A stretch of DNA of 64,000 nt from Rhodopseudomonas pseudopalustris (lineage in GTDB: Bacteria; Pseudomonadota; Alphaproteobacteria; Rhizobiales; Xanthobacteraceae). Below the pieces are notes generated by a model. That model was not told where the DNA came from, did not search any database, and was given only the letters and a program-made list of their open reading frames with translations. The DNA lies in contig NZ_FODT01000006.1 of the NCBI RefSeq assembly GCF_900110435.1, positions 186,001 through 250,000 on the forward strand. The letters run 5' to 3'. The position numbers were made by a program, and so were the translations under genes. Positions 39,169-50,100 of this stretch are shown here, one piece after another. Each line of letters opens with the position of its first letter. The first letter of the stretch is position 1.

Positions 39169-41385
39169 CTACGCCGCCGCCTGCTTCTTCGGGGCGAAGC
39201 GGTGGTAGAAGGTGTCGCCGGTCTTGGCCATGTCTTCCAAGAGCTTCGGCGGCGTGAAGCGCGAGCCGAATTTGCCTTCGAGCTTATGGCAAAGCGCCAC
39301 GAACTCCTTGGTGCCCATGAAGTCGATGTAGCTCAGCGTGCCGCCGGTGAACGGTGCGAAGCCGAAGCCGAGGATCGAGCCGACATCGGCCTCGCGCGGA
39401 TCGACGATGACATTGTCCTCGACCGTGCGCGCGGCTTCCACTGCCTGCACCACCAGGAAGCGCTGCTTCAGCTCCTCGACGTCGATGGTGTCGGGATCGA
39501 GCTGCTTCGGCTGCAACGCGCCGATGCCGCTCCACAGCGCCTTCTGGCCCTTGCCCTTCTCCGGATAGTCGTAGAAGCCCTTGGCGTTCTTGCGGCCGAA
39601 GCGGCCCTGCTTCTCCACCATCTCGATCATCAGCTTCTTCTGCGCCTGATCGACCGCCTGTTCGCCGAGGTCGACTTCGGTGGCCTTCATGATCTTCACG
39701 ATCAAATCGAGCGCGACTTCGTCGGCCAGCGACAGCGGGCCGACCGGCATGCCGGCCATCTTGGCGGCGGTTTCGATCATCGCCGGCGGCACGCCTTCGA
39801 GCAGCATCTCCAGGCCCTCGGCGGTGAAGCGCAGCACGCAGCGGTTGGCGAAGAAGCCGCGGCTGTCGTTCACCACGATCGGGGTCTTGCCGATCTGGCG
39901 GGTGTAGTCGAGCGCGGTGGCCAGCGCGACGTCACCGGTGTTGTTGCCCATGATCACTTCCACCAGCATCATCTTCTCGACCGGCGAGAAGAAGTGGATG
40001 CCGATGAATTTCGACTGGTCCTTGAACTCCTCGGCCAGCGAGTTGATCGGCAGCGTCGAGGTGTTGGAGGCGAAGATCGCGCCTTCCTTCAGCAGCGGCT
40101 GCGCCTTGGCGTAGGTGTCGGCCTTGACCTTGCGATCCTCGAACACCGCCTCGATCACCAGGTCGCAATCCTTGATCGCGTTGAAGTCCGGCGTCGCGGT
40201 GATGCGCGCCAGCAGCGCGTCGCGGTCGGCTTCCTTGGCGCGACCCTTGGCGATCAGTCCGTCGATCACCGATTTGCAGTGCGCCTTGCCCTTGTCGGCG
40301 CTCTCCTGGTCGCGATCGATCAGCACGACGTCGATGCCGGCCTTGGCCGAGACGTAGCCGACGCTGGCGCCCATGAAGCCGGCGCCGATGATGGCGAGCT
40401 TCTTGACCTTGGTCGGCGGCACGCCCTGCGGGCGGCGGGCGCCCTTGTTCAGTTCCTGCATCGACAGGAACAGGCTGCGGATCATCGCCGCCGCTTCCTT
40501 GGTCTGTACCACCTGCGCGAAATAGCGCGACTCGATGCGCAGCGCGACGTCCATCGGCACCTGCAGGCCTTCATAGACGCAGCTCATGATGGCGCGCGCG
40601 GCCGGGTAGTTGTCATAGGTCTCGCGGCGATAGATGGCGTTGCCGGCCGGGAACATCATCATGCCCTGCTTCGAGAACACCGGGCCGCCCGGCAGCTTGA
40701 AGCCCTTCTCGTCCCACGGCGCGACCGCCTTGCCGCCGCCCTTGATCCAGTCCTTCGCGGCCTTGATCAGGTCCGCAGCCGGCACCACGGCATCGACCAG
40801 CTTCCAGGCCTTCGCCTTGTCGAGCTTGATCTGGTCGCCCTTGAGCAGGATCGTCAGCGAATCCTGCGGCTGCACGATACGCGGAATCCGCTGGGTGCCG
40901 CCGCCGCCCGGGAACAGGCCGACCTTGATCTCGGGCAGGCCGAGCCTGGTCTTCGGATTGTCGGCGGCCACGCGATAATGGCAGGCCAGCGTCACCTCGA
41001 AGCCGCCGCCGAGCGCGAGCCCGTTGATCGCCGCGACCCATGGTTTTCCGGAAGTCTCGATCGCGCGCAGGATCTGCGACAGCTTGCGGCTCTCGTCGAA
41101 CAGCATCTGCTGCGCGGCTTCCTCGCCCTTCTCCTTTCGGATCTGCGCGAAGGTCTTGTTCATGCCTTCCAGCATCGACAGGTCGGCGCCGGCGCAGAAT
41201 GCCTCCTTGGCGGACGTGATCACCACGCCCTTGACGGCGGCGTCCTTGGTCGTCTGCTCGACGATCGCACCGAGTTCCTCGATGGTCTTGGTATCGAGCA
41301 CGTTCATCGAGCGCCCGGGAAGATCCCAAGTCACGAGCGCGATGCCGTCGGAGTCGGTCTCGATCTTGAAGTTGCTGTAGCTCAT
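39169..41385 (-). CDS. fadB: Fatty acid oxidation multifunctional enzyme (enoyl-CoA hydratase / 3-hydroxyacyl-CoA dehydrogenase)
   Basis: 738 residues from MSYSNFKIETDSDG. The N-terminal crotonase domain has the oxyanion-hole segments SAKEAFCAGADLSML and NGLALGGGFEVTLACHYR. A Rossmann NAD site follows (KKLAIIGAGFMGASVGYVSA), then the catalytic HFFSPVEKMMLVEVI and the dehydrogenase C-terminal domain. It carries out hydration and oxidation of acyl-CoA. The symbol could equally be fadJ. The thiolase and acyl-CoA dehydrogenase genes follow on the same strand. Confidence 0.93.
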   Translation of the reverse strand: MSYSNFKIETDSDGIALVTWDLPGRSMNVLDTKTIEELGAIVEQTTKDAAVKGVVITSAKEAFCAGADLSMLEGMNKTFAQIRKEKGEEAAQQMLFDESRKLSQILRAIETSGKPWVAAINGLALGGGFEVTLACHYRVAADNPKTRLGLPEIKVGLFPGGGGTQRIPRIVQPQDSLTILLKGDQIKLDKAKAWKLVDAVVPAADLIKAAKDWIKGGGKAVAPWDEKGFKLPGGPVFSKQGMMMFPAGNAIYRRETYDNYPAARAIMSCVYEGLQVPMDVALRIESRYFAQVVQTKEAAAMIRSLFLSMQELNKGARRPQGVPPTKVKKLAIIGAGFMGASVGYVSAKAGIDVVLIDRDQESADKGKAHCKSVIDGLIAKGRAKEADRDALLARITATPDFNAIKDCDLVIEAVFEDRKVKADTYAKAQPLLKEGAIFASNTSTLPINSLAEEFKDQSKFIGIHFFSPVEKMMLVEVIMGNNTGDVALATALDYTRQIGKTPIVVNDSRGFFANRCVLRFTAEGLEMLLEGVPPAMIETAAKMAGMPVGPLSLADEVALDLIVKIMKATEVDLGEQAVDQAQKKLMIEMVEKQGRFGRKNAKGFYDYPEKGKGQKALWSGIGALQPKQLDPDTIDVEELKQRFLVVQAVEAARTVEDNVIVDPREADVGSILGFGFAPFTGGTLSYIDFMGTKEFVALCHKLEGKFGSRFTPPKLLEDMAKTGDTFYHRFAPKKQAAA

Positions 41386-41482
41386 CGCTGTGTGCTCCGG
41401 TTCGAACTGAATAGCTAAACGTTGATTAAGAGATATCGACCTACGCTCCCGGCATCCAAGTTGCCGATTGAGAGCGAACATC

Positions 41483-42256
41483 ATGAGTTCTGTCTGCACC
41501 CAGTGCCGCAACGATCTGCCGTTGCCTTTCGCCATGAAGATGGCGTTCCAGCCGATCGTCGATCTGTCGGCGCAGCGGGTGTGGGGCTACGAGGCGTTGG
41601 TGCGAGGTCCGAACGGCGAACCCGCGGGAACCGTGCTGTCGCAGGTGTCCGAAGAAATCCGCTACCGGTTCGACCAGGCCGCGCGGGTGCTGGCGATCGA
41701 AACCGCGGGCACTTTGTTCCGCGATCCGAACGTGCGGCTGTCGATCAACTTCATGCCAAACGCGGTGTACGAGCCCAACGCCTGCATCCAGAAATCGCTG
41801 GCTGCCGCGAAACGCGCCGGCTTCCCGCACCGGAACCTGATGTTCGAGTTCACCGAGAACGAGCGGATGCAGGACGCCGCTCACCTGAACACGATCATCG
41901 AGGCCTACCGCAAGCTCGGCTTCCTCACCGCGCTCGACGATTTCGGCGCCGGCTTCGCGGGCCTCGGCCTGCTCGCCAAGCTGCAGCCCGATCTGATCAA
42001 GATCGACATGGAAGTGCTCCGCGACATTCACCTCAGCAGGGCCAAACAGGTCATCGTCGCGGGAATCGTCGGCATCGCCCGCGAACTCGACGTCCGCGTG
42101 CTGGCGGAGGGCGTCGAGTGCGAACAGGAATGCACCGTGCTGCGCGCGGCCGGGATTTCGCTGTTCCAGGGTTACCATTTCGCTAAGCCCGCTCTGATGG
42201 CTCTGCCCGAGGTGCCGCTGCTGACGCCGAGGATTGACGTCAAAGCTGCCGGTTAG
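41483..42256 (+). CDS. EAL-domain protein, probable cyclic-di-GMP phosphodiesterase
   Basis: 257 residues from MSSVCTQCRN, almost only an EAL domain. The signature YEALVRG, the metal ligands (NFMPNAV, FEFTENE), the pair DDFGAG, the Lys in DLIKIDME, and AEGVE are all present, so it should be catalytically active on cyclic-di-GMP. The N-terminus has a short CTQC pair and no sensory domain or membrane helix. It lies between fadB and fadA on the opposite strand, divergent from fadB with 97 bp between them. Confidence 0.9.
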   Translation: MSSVCTQCRNDLPLPFAMKMAFQPIVDLSAQRVWGYEALVRGPNGEPAGTVLSQVSEEIRYRFDQAARVLAIETAGTLFRDPNVRLSINFMPNAVYEPNACIQKSLAAAKRAGFPHRNLMFEFTENERMQDAAHLNTIIEAYRKLGFLTALDDFGAGFAGLGLLAKLQPDLIKIDMEVLRDIHLSRAKQVIVAGIVGIARELDVRVLAEGVECEQECTVLRAAGISLFQGYHFAKPALMALPEVPLLTPRIDVKAAG

Positions 42257-42260
42257 TTCG

Positions 42261-42373
42261 CCGTAGGGTGGATTAGGCGCTGTTGCGCCGTAACCCACCG
42301 ACCTCGCACGACAACAGACCCGCACGACGACAGGCTGGTGGGTTACGCGCCTTCGGCGCTAACCCACCCTACG
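42261..42373. repeat. Second palindromic repeat family (GTAGGGTGG type)
   Basis: Outer arms CGTAGGGTGG and CCACCCTACG, inner hairpins GGCGCTGTTGCGCC and GCGCCTTCGGCGC, with TAACCCACC/GGTGGGTTA in the middle. The whole ~113-bp element can fold as nested stems. It fills the gap between the EAL gene and the thiolase. Confidence 0.88.
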
Positions 42374-42382
42374 AGGACACGC

Positions 42383-43591
<1,209 letters not shown>

Positions 43592-43636
43592 CGGTTCTCT
43601 CCCAAAAAAAATCTGCAGCGCGATGGTGTTCGCGAC

Positions 43637-43735
43637 GTCATCGCCCGGCTCGACCGGGCGACGCAGTATTCAAGTGCGCCCTCGGATTGAGCGCGGGCAT
43701 CGGGTTTACTGGATCCCCGCTTTCGCGGGGATGAC
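43637..43735. repeat. Third palindromic repeat family (CGCCCGG / CCCCGC hairpins)
   Basis: GTCATCGCCCGGCTCGACCG stem (CGCCCGG / CCGGGCG) at the left and ATCCCCGCTTTCGCGGGGAT at the right, the ends forming GTCATC / GATGAC arms. The element is common between genes in Bradyrhizobium-type genomes. It lies between the acyl-CoA dehydrogenase and thiolase genes. Confidence 0.85.
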
Positions 43736-43750
43736 AGCAATGTGTCGTTA

Positions 43751-45541
43751 TCAGAACGCTTCCGCTGACAATTCCATGGTGGTCGCGCTGCCGGTCTGGA
43801 TCCGCGCCAGGTGCAACGCGGTTTCGGGCAGCGACCGCTCCATGAAGAACCGGCCGGTGACCAGTTTGGTGGTCAGATAGGGCGTGGCGCCGCCGGCGGC
43901 AATCTTGTCCTGCGCGACCTTGGCCATCTTCGCCCACATGTAGCCGCAGGCCACCCGGCCGAACAGCTGCATGTAATCGGTCGCGCCGGCGCCGGCGTTG
44001 TCGGGAGCCGCCATCGCATTCAGCATCAGCCAGGTAGTGGCCTGCTGCAAATGGCCGAGCGCGGTCGACAGCGGCGTGACGAAAGGCTTCATCGCGTCGT
44101 CGCCGCCGTGCTCCTTGGCGAAGGCGCCGACCTCGGCGAAGAACGCCATCACCGCACGGCCGCCGTCACGCGGCAGCTTGCGGCCGACCAGGTCGAGCGC
44201 CTGAATGCCGTTGGCGCCCTCGTAGATCATCGCGATGCGGGCGTCGCGGACGAACTGCTCCATGCCGTTGGCGGCGATGTAGCCGTGGCCGCCATAGACC
44301 TGCTGCGCGAGGACCGCATTGGAGAAGCCGACGTCGGTCAGCACGCCCTTGAGCACCGGGGTCATCAGGCCGAGATGATCGTCGGCGGTCTGACGTTCCT
44401 TGGCGTCGTCGGAGCGATGCGCGACATCGCTCTTCAGCGCGGTCCACATCACCAGCGCCCGCGCCGCTTCATTGAAGGAGCGGATGGTAAGCAGCGCGCG
44501 GCGCACGTCCGGATGCACGATGATCGGATCGGCCGGCTTGTCGGTCGCCTTCGGGCCGGACAGCGCGCGACCCTGCAGACGCTCGCGCGCATAGGCGACC
44601 GCATTCTGATACGCGACCTCGGATTGCGCGAGGCCCTGCACCGCGACGCCGAGCCGGGCCTCGTTCATCATCACGAACATGCCCTGCATGCCCTTGTTCT
44701 CTTCGCCGATCAGCCAGCCGGTGGCGTCGTCGTAGTTCATGGTGCAGGTGGCGTTGCCGTGGATGCCCATCTTGTGCTCGATCGAGCCGCACATCACGCC
44801 GTTGCGGGCGCCGATCGATCCGTCGGGATTGACCAGGAACTTCGGCACCACGAACAGCGAGACGCCCTTGATCCCGGCCGGCGCGCCTTCGATCCGCGCC
44901 AGCACCAGATGGATGATGTTGTCGGCCAGATCATGCTCGCCGGCGGAAATGAAGATCTTGGTGCCGGTCAGCTTGTAGCTGCCGTCGGCCTGCTTCACCG
45001 CCTTGGTGCGCAGCAGACCGAGATCGGTGCCGCATTGCGGCTCGGTCAGGTTCATGGTGCCGGTCCACTCGCCGGACGTCATCTTCGGCAGATAGAGCGC
45101 CTTCTGCTCTGCATTGCCATGCACCAGCAGCGCCGCGGCGGCGCCCATGGTCAGGCCGTGATACATCGAGAACGCCATATTGGCCGAGGTCTGAAACTCG
45201 GACACGGTCTGGGTCAGCGTGATCGGCAGACCCTGGCCGCCGAATTCGGGCGGCGACGACAGGCCGAGCCAGTCGCCATCCGCGATCTGTTTGTAGGCCT
45301 CCTTGAAGCCCTTCGGCGTGGTGACGCTGCCGTCGTCGTGACGGATGCAGCCTTCGCGATCGCCGACGGCGTTCAGCGGCTGCAGCACCTGCTCGCTCAG
45401 CCGCGCCGCCTCGTTGATGATGGCGTCGCGCACGTCGGGCGCCGCATCGGCAAAGCCGGGCAGATTGTTGTAGCGGTCGAACTGAAATACGTCGTTGAGC
45501 AGGAAGCCGACATCTTCAACGGGTGCCTTGTAGATCGTCAT
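43751..45541 (-). CDS. Acyl-CoA dehydrogenase
   Basis: 596 residues, the long form with an extra C-terminal domain. The FAD-binding region is MNLTEPQCGTDLG and the catalytic Glu is in AMIYEGANGIQALDLVGR. The first step of beta-oxidation, forming trans-2-enoyl-CoA. The long form includes DmdC-like and FadE-like enzymes, so chain-length specificity is open. It is upstream of thiolase and fadB on the same strand. Confidence 0.93.
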   Translation of the reverse strand: MTIYKAPVEDVGFLLNDVFQFDRYNNLPGFADAAPDVRDAIINEAARLSEQVLQPLNAVGDREGCIRHDDGSVTTPKGFKEAYKQIADGDWLGLSSPPEFGGQGLPITLTQTVSEFQTSANMAFSMYHGLTMGAAAALLVHGNAEQKALYLPKMTSGEWTGTMNLTEPQCGTDLGLLRTKAVKQADGSYKLTGTKIFISAGEHDLADNIIHLVLARIEGAPAGIKGVSLFVVPKFLVNPDGSIGARNGVMCGSIEHKMGIHGNATCTMNYDDATGWLIGEENKGMQGMFVMMNEARLGVAVQGLAQSEVAYQNAVAYARERLQGRALSGPKATDKPADPIIVHPDVRRALLTIRSFNEAARALVMWTALKSDVAHRSDDAKERQTADDHLGLMTPVLKGVLTDVGFSNAVLAQQVYGGHGYIAANGMEQFVRDARIAMIYEGANGIQALDLVGRKLPRDGGRAVMAFFAEVGAFAKEHGGDDAMKPFVTPLSTALGHLQQATTWLMLNAMAAPDNAGAGATDYMQLFGRVACGYMWAKMAKVAQDKIAAGGATPYLTTKLVTGRFFMERSLPETALHLARIQTGSATTMELSAEAF

Positions 45542-45632
45542 GCGGTTCTCTCAATCGGAATGAATGTTAGGTGGTCGCCGCTCGAATGAATTTCAGACGT
45601 CGGCCAGTGGAATTCGACTGTTTGCCAGCGCC

Positions 45633-46019
45633 CTATTGTCGCGCCAGTTGCTCTCCCATCAGCCGATGCAGCAGGTTTATCGCTTTGAGTGGTCTTACCA
45701 TGACCTTGAAATGGGTAATACACCCATCGTCGGCGAAAGTGATCATGTCGACGCCGTTGATCTTGATCCCTTCGATTTCATTCTCGAATTCAAGAACCAC
45801 GCTGTTTTCGCCGCGCCATTCGCCCCGATAGGAAAAACCCGCTCCGCCAAGCACTTTCTCGGCGCTGATCAAATACTTGAACACGACCGCACGCCCGAGC
45901 TGCGGGGTATGGACCACCGGGCTCTCGAACACGGCGTCGGGATGCAGAAGATCCCACAGCACAGCCTCGTCCTTGGACTTCATGAAGGCGTACCACTTGT
46001 CGAGCCCGTTCAAGGTCAT
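45633..46019 (-). CDS. NTF2-like (SnoaL-fold) protein
   Basis: 128 residues. The start MTLNGLDKWYAFMKSKDEAVLWDLLHPD and the strand VVLEFENEIEGIKINGVDMITFADDG follow the cone-shaped alpha+beta barrel of the SnoaL/NTF2 superfamily. Function ranges from isomerase or hydrolase to binding protein; no catalytic set can be assigned. It is divergent from a TetR regulator 301 bp away and is a plausible target of it. Confidence 0.78.
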   Translation of the reverse strand: MTLNGLDKWYAFMKSKDEAVLWDLLHPDAVFESPVVHTPQLGRAVVFKYLISAEKVLGGAGFSYRGEWRGENSVVLEFENEIEGIKINGVDMITFADDGCITHFKVMVRPLKAINLLHRLMGEQLARQ

Positions 46020-46320
46020 CGGCTGCGCTCCAGATCAACAGGACATGATTGCGTAGGGGACGCACGGAAAAGGCGGAAACGATCGAACACAATCGGCCGC
46101 AACATCAATTGGCGAGCTCGACCGAACTGACCAGGACGAGCGGCGACAGGGCTGTCGCGCACATCCAGCGCTGGACCAAGATGTCGTGCACGAACGCTCC
46201 TCCATCAGGATGATCCCGGCGACCGCAAGGCCCCATTCTGCGGGATCATCTCCATACAGCTATGAATGGCATGTAACGGTGCAGCTTGGACCTGTCAATA
46301 CACTGGTGTATGGTGTCGCT
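46020..46320. other. Divergent intergenic region, NTF2-like / TetR
   Basis: 301 bp with promoters for both genes. The only clear signal is the palindrome at 46298-46311 just before the TetR start. No gene is supported. Confidence 0.5.
46298..46311. promoter_or_regulatory. TetR operator candidate
   Basis: ATACACTGGTGTAT: perfect 6-bp arms around TG, ending 9 bp before the regulator's ATG. Binding there would block its own translation start region, suggesting autorepression. Confidence 0.65.
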
Positions 46321-46869
46321 ATGGACCCGGATACCAAAGATCGGCTCACACGTTCGGACTGGCTCGCCCACGGGCTGCGAACCTTGGCGCGGCACGGCGC
46401 GAATGCCCTCAAAGTCGGCGACCTCGCCAACGGGTTGAACGTCTCTCGCGGGAGCTTCTACTGGCACTTCAGAGACTCGACCGATTTCCGTCTCCAGCTC
46501 CTGCAGCTCTGGCAGGAGCGTGCGACCGATCAGGTCTTCCGCGAGATCGATGCCGCGATCGTCGGACCGGCGCGGCTGACGCACCTGATGAAGCTGGCGT
46601 TCAACGAGGACAGAAATCTCGACAGGGCGATCCGGGAGCTTGCCGCGACCGACTCGGCCGCCGCCGAGATGGTGGCCCTGGTCGACGCCCGGCGTGTCGA
46701 GTATCTCGCGAAGCTACTGATCGAGTCCGGAGTTGAAAGTCGGCGAGCGCTGCCACGGGCGGAGTTTTTATACTGGGCCTATATCGGCCAAACGGCGGTT
46801 TTGAATCCGGTGCACACCGTTATCACCGAACTGGATATCGACGACCTCAGCGCGTTGTTCACGCGATAA
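46321..46869 (+). CDS. TetR-family transcriptional regulator
   Basis: 182 residues from MDPDTKDRLTRSDW. The N-terminal HTH is intact: GLRTLARHGANALKVGDLAN, then LNVSRGSFYWHFRD as recognition helix and the following turn. The C-terminal ligand domain is helical and not assigned to a known inducer. The operator-like palindrome just upstream and the divergent NTF2-like gene suggest local control. Open frame upstream of 46321 lacks family features. Confidence 0.88.
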   Translation: MDPDTKDRLTRSDWLAHGLRTLARHGANALKVGDLANGLNVSRGSFYWHFRDSTDFRLQLLQLWQERATDQVFREIDAAIVGPARLTHLMKLAFNEDRNLDRAIRELAATDSAAAEMVALVDARRVEYLAKLLIESGVESRRALPRAEFLYWAYIGQTAVLNPVHTVITELDIDDLSALFTR

Positions 46870-47151
46870 CTCGCGAACAGATTTGGAAAACGCGGGTCGC
46901 TCCGATCGGCCTCGACGCGTCGCGCGCAGCGCTCCATTGGGATGCAATAAAGACGCACCCGGCGCACGATCGCGCGTGCGCGATAACTTTACCCGTCCTC
47001 CGGTCCGATCCTTAACTCGGTATTTACCCTAACACGAAAAAGTCGATGCCAGAGGCGGCTCTCCCGCATTGAATTCGGGTGCCTTTCGGCACGGGACGTC
47101 AGGGGGAGGAGTTGCAGGCGCAGCGGGCGCCAGTTCGGAAGCGGACAGAGC
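46870..47151. other. Intergenic region before the PodJ-like gene
   Basis: 282 bp with no gene supported. It should contain the promoter of the PodJ-like gene; the AT-rich stretch 46981-47045 is the best candidate. Confidence 0.45.
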
Positions 47152-50100
47152 ATGAATCGCGTATCGTGGAGCGTAGAAGGTATCGAGCCGTCGGTGCGCG
47201 AGCGGGCGGAAGCCGCCGCCAAGCGCGCCGGCATGTCGCTGGCCGATTGGATCAACGGTCAGCTCGGCGATACCGCGCCCCAGACTCTGGTTCAGTCCCA
47301 GCCCTGCTCGGCCGCCGAGGCCGAACATCAGCCGATCCGCGCCGCATTGGCGGAAAACAGCGCCACCGAAGTTGCCGAGATCCATCAGCGGCTGGATTCC
47401 ATTGCCCGCCAGATCGACCAGATGTCGCGGCCGCCGGTGCGTAACGAGCCCGGCGTGGCGCGGCAGCTCAACGACGCAATTTCGCGGCTGGACGCCCGCC
47501 TGGCGCGGATCACCGAGCCCAAGGTTTCTACGACGGCTGCTGCGACAGTTCCTGCGACGGCTTCCGCGACGGTTCCTGCGGCGGCTCCCCCGGCGGCGGC
47601 AACCGCCCGAACCGCGCCGCTTCAACACGCCCCTCTCCAGACCCCGACCGAGCGAGTCGAACGCGCTGCGGCTCAGGTCTACCACGCCTCGCCCCCGCTC
47701 GATCCCAATGCGCTCGATCTGGCGATCGCTGAAATCGCCGCGCGCCAGAACGAACTCGACAGCACGGTGAACCGGGTCGCGCCGCGCCAGGCCCCCCCGA
47801 TCGTGCCCGCGATGGCGCCACTGCCGGTCCGAACCGGGCCGGACTTCTCCAGCCTGGAGCAGCAACTCCTCAAGATCACCAGCCAGATCGACGCGCTGCA
47901 GCGCCCCGACGTGATCGAGCAGTCGATCGCGGCGTTCCGCGCCGATCTCGCCGAAATCCGTCAGACCATCACCGAAGCGATGCCCCGCAAGGCGATCGAG
48001 TCGCTCGAGAGCGAGATCAAATCGCTGTCGCGGCGGCTCGACGAAACCCGCAGCAACGGCAGCGACGCCAGCGTCATCGCCGGCATCGAACGCGCGCTCG
48101 GGGAGATCCACGACGCGCTGCGCTCGCTCACCCCGGCCGAGCAACTCGCCGGCTTCGACGAGGCGATCCGCAATCTCGGCGGCAAGATCGACATGATCGT
48201 GCGCAACAGCGACGATCCCGGCACGATGCAGCAGCTCGAGAAAGCCATCGGCGCTTTGCGTAGCATCGTCTCCAACGTCGCCTCCAACGAGGCGCTGGCG
48301 CAGCTCAGCGACAATGTTCACACGCTGGCCGACAAGGTCGACCAACTCACCCGCGTCGATCATCACAGCGACTCGTTTGCGGCGCTTGAAAACCGCATCT
48401 CGGCGCTGACCGCGGCGCTCGAAAGCCGCGAGCGCCCGGTCGCCGCCGACTCCTCCGAGCAGCTCGAAGGCGCGGTGCGCGCGCTGTCGGAGCGACTCGA
48501 CCAACTACCGGTCGGCAACGACAGCTCGTCGGCCTTCGCGCATCTCGAGCAGCGCGTCTCCTATCTGCTGGAACGGATGGAAACCGCCGCGACGCCGCGC
48601 GGCAGCGGCGATTTCGGCCGGGTCGAGGAAGGGCTGCAGGACATCCTGCGGATGCTCGAGCGGCAGCAGGAGAATTTTCATCGCTTGGCCGACATCGAGC
48701 GCCCGGCGCCGCCGCCGGCCTTCGATCCCGGGGTGGTGGAGGCCCTGAAGCGCGAAGTCTCCGACATGCGCTTCAGCCAGTCGGAAACCGGCCGCCACAC
48801 CCAGGACTCGCTGGAAGCGGTTCACAACACCCTCGGCCATGTCGTCGACCGACTGGCGATGATCGAAGGCGACCTGCGCGCGGCGCGCGCCGCGCCGCAG
48901 CCCGCGCCGGAGCCGGCCAGGCCGCTGCCGGTGACCACCCAGCCGGCGGTGTCGCCGCAGGTTTCGCTGCCGCCGCGTCCGGAAATGCCGAATCCCGCTG
49001 CGGCGACTGCCTTCAGCGCTGCGCCACGAGAGTTCGCGCCGGCGCAACCGGCGCCGGTACCTGCACCTGCACCTGCACCGCGGGCGATCCAGGACATTCT
49101 CGATCCGGCTGCGAGCCGGGCCGCTGCCGGTCCCTCGACCGAGCCGCAGATTTCGTCGCCACGCGCAGCGATCAATCCCGCATTGCCGCCGGACCACCCG
49201 CTGGAGCCAGGCTCACGCCCGCCGGCCCGGGTCACCTCGCCGTCCGAGCGGATCGCGGCATCGGAAAGCGCAATCAACGAACTCGGCGGCGCCAAGCCGG
49301 AGCCGGCCAGCAGCTCGAACTTCATCGCCGCCGCCCGTCGCGCGGCGCAAGCCGCGGCGTCGGCGACCGGCCATTCCACCGACAAGTCCAAAGGCGACGG
49401 TAAAGCCGGCCCGACCCCCGGCAAGGCCGGACCGGGCTCGACCATCGGCTCCAAGATTCGCTCACTTCTGGTTGGCGCCAGCGTCGTCGTGATCGTGCTC
49501 GGCACCTTCAAGATGGCGATGAACTTGCTCGACGGGGGCCAGCCGGTGCCGGCGGCAAGCCTCAGCGAGCCGGCGCCGCAAGGGATAGCGCCGTCCGACG
49601 AGGACGAGGACGAGGATGACACGCCACCCGCCGCCAGCGCTCCTTCCGCACCGGCGCCATCGATGACGTCGCCGACCCCGATCAACCGCCAGTCGCTGTT
49701 CGCGCCGCAACAACCGCCCGCGGCCGCCCCGGCGCCGGCCGCCCCCGCTCCGGCGGTCTCCCCGGCAACCGCACCCGCAGACATCACCGGCACCATCCCG
49801 GCGCCGCAGGCTGGCGCCGGCATGGGCGCCGCCGGCAAGATTGCGATTCCGGCCGGTGAAACCCTGCCCGACGCGATCGGCGGACCGGTGCTGCGCAAGG
49901 CCGCGCTGAAAGGCGACGCCGCGGCGGCTTTCGAAATCGGCAACCGCTACGCCGACGGCAAAGGCATCGCGGCGAATTTCGAAGAGGCCGCCAAATGGTA
50001 CGGCCGCGCCGCGCAGGCCGGCATCGTGCCGGCGATGTTCCGGATGGGCACCCTCAACGAGAAGGGGCTCGGGCTGAAAAAGGATCTCGAGACGGCGCGG

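Noticed and set aside
39202-41418. 738-codon open frame on the plus strand
   Set aside because: Antisense shadow of the fadB-like gene, whose product has full motif support on the other strand.
43811-45589. 592-codon open frame on the plus strand
   Set aside because: Antisense shadow of the acyl-CoA dehydrogenase, no family features.
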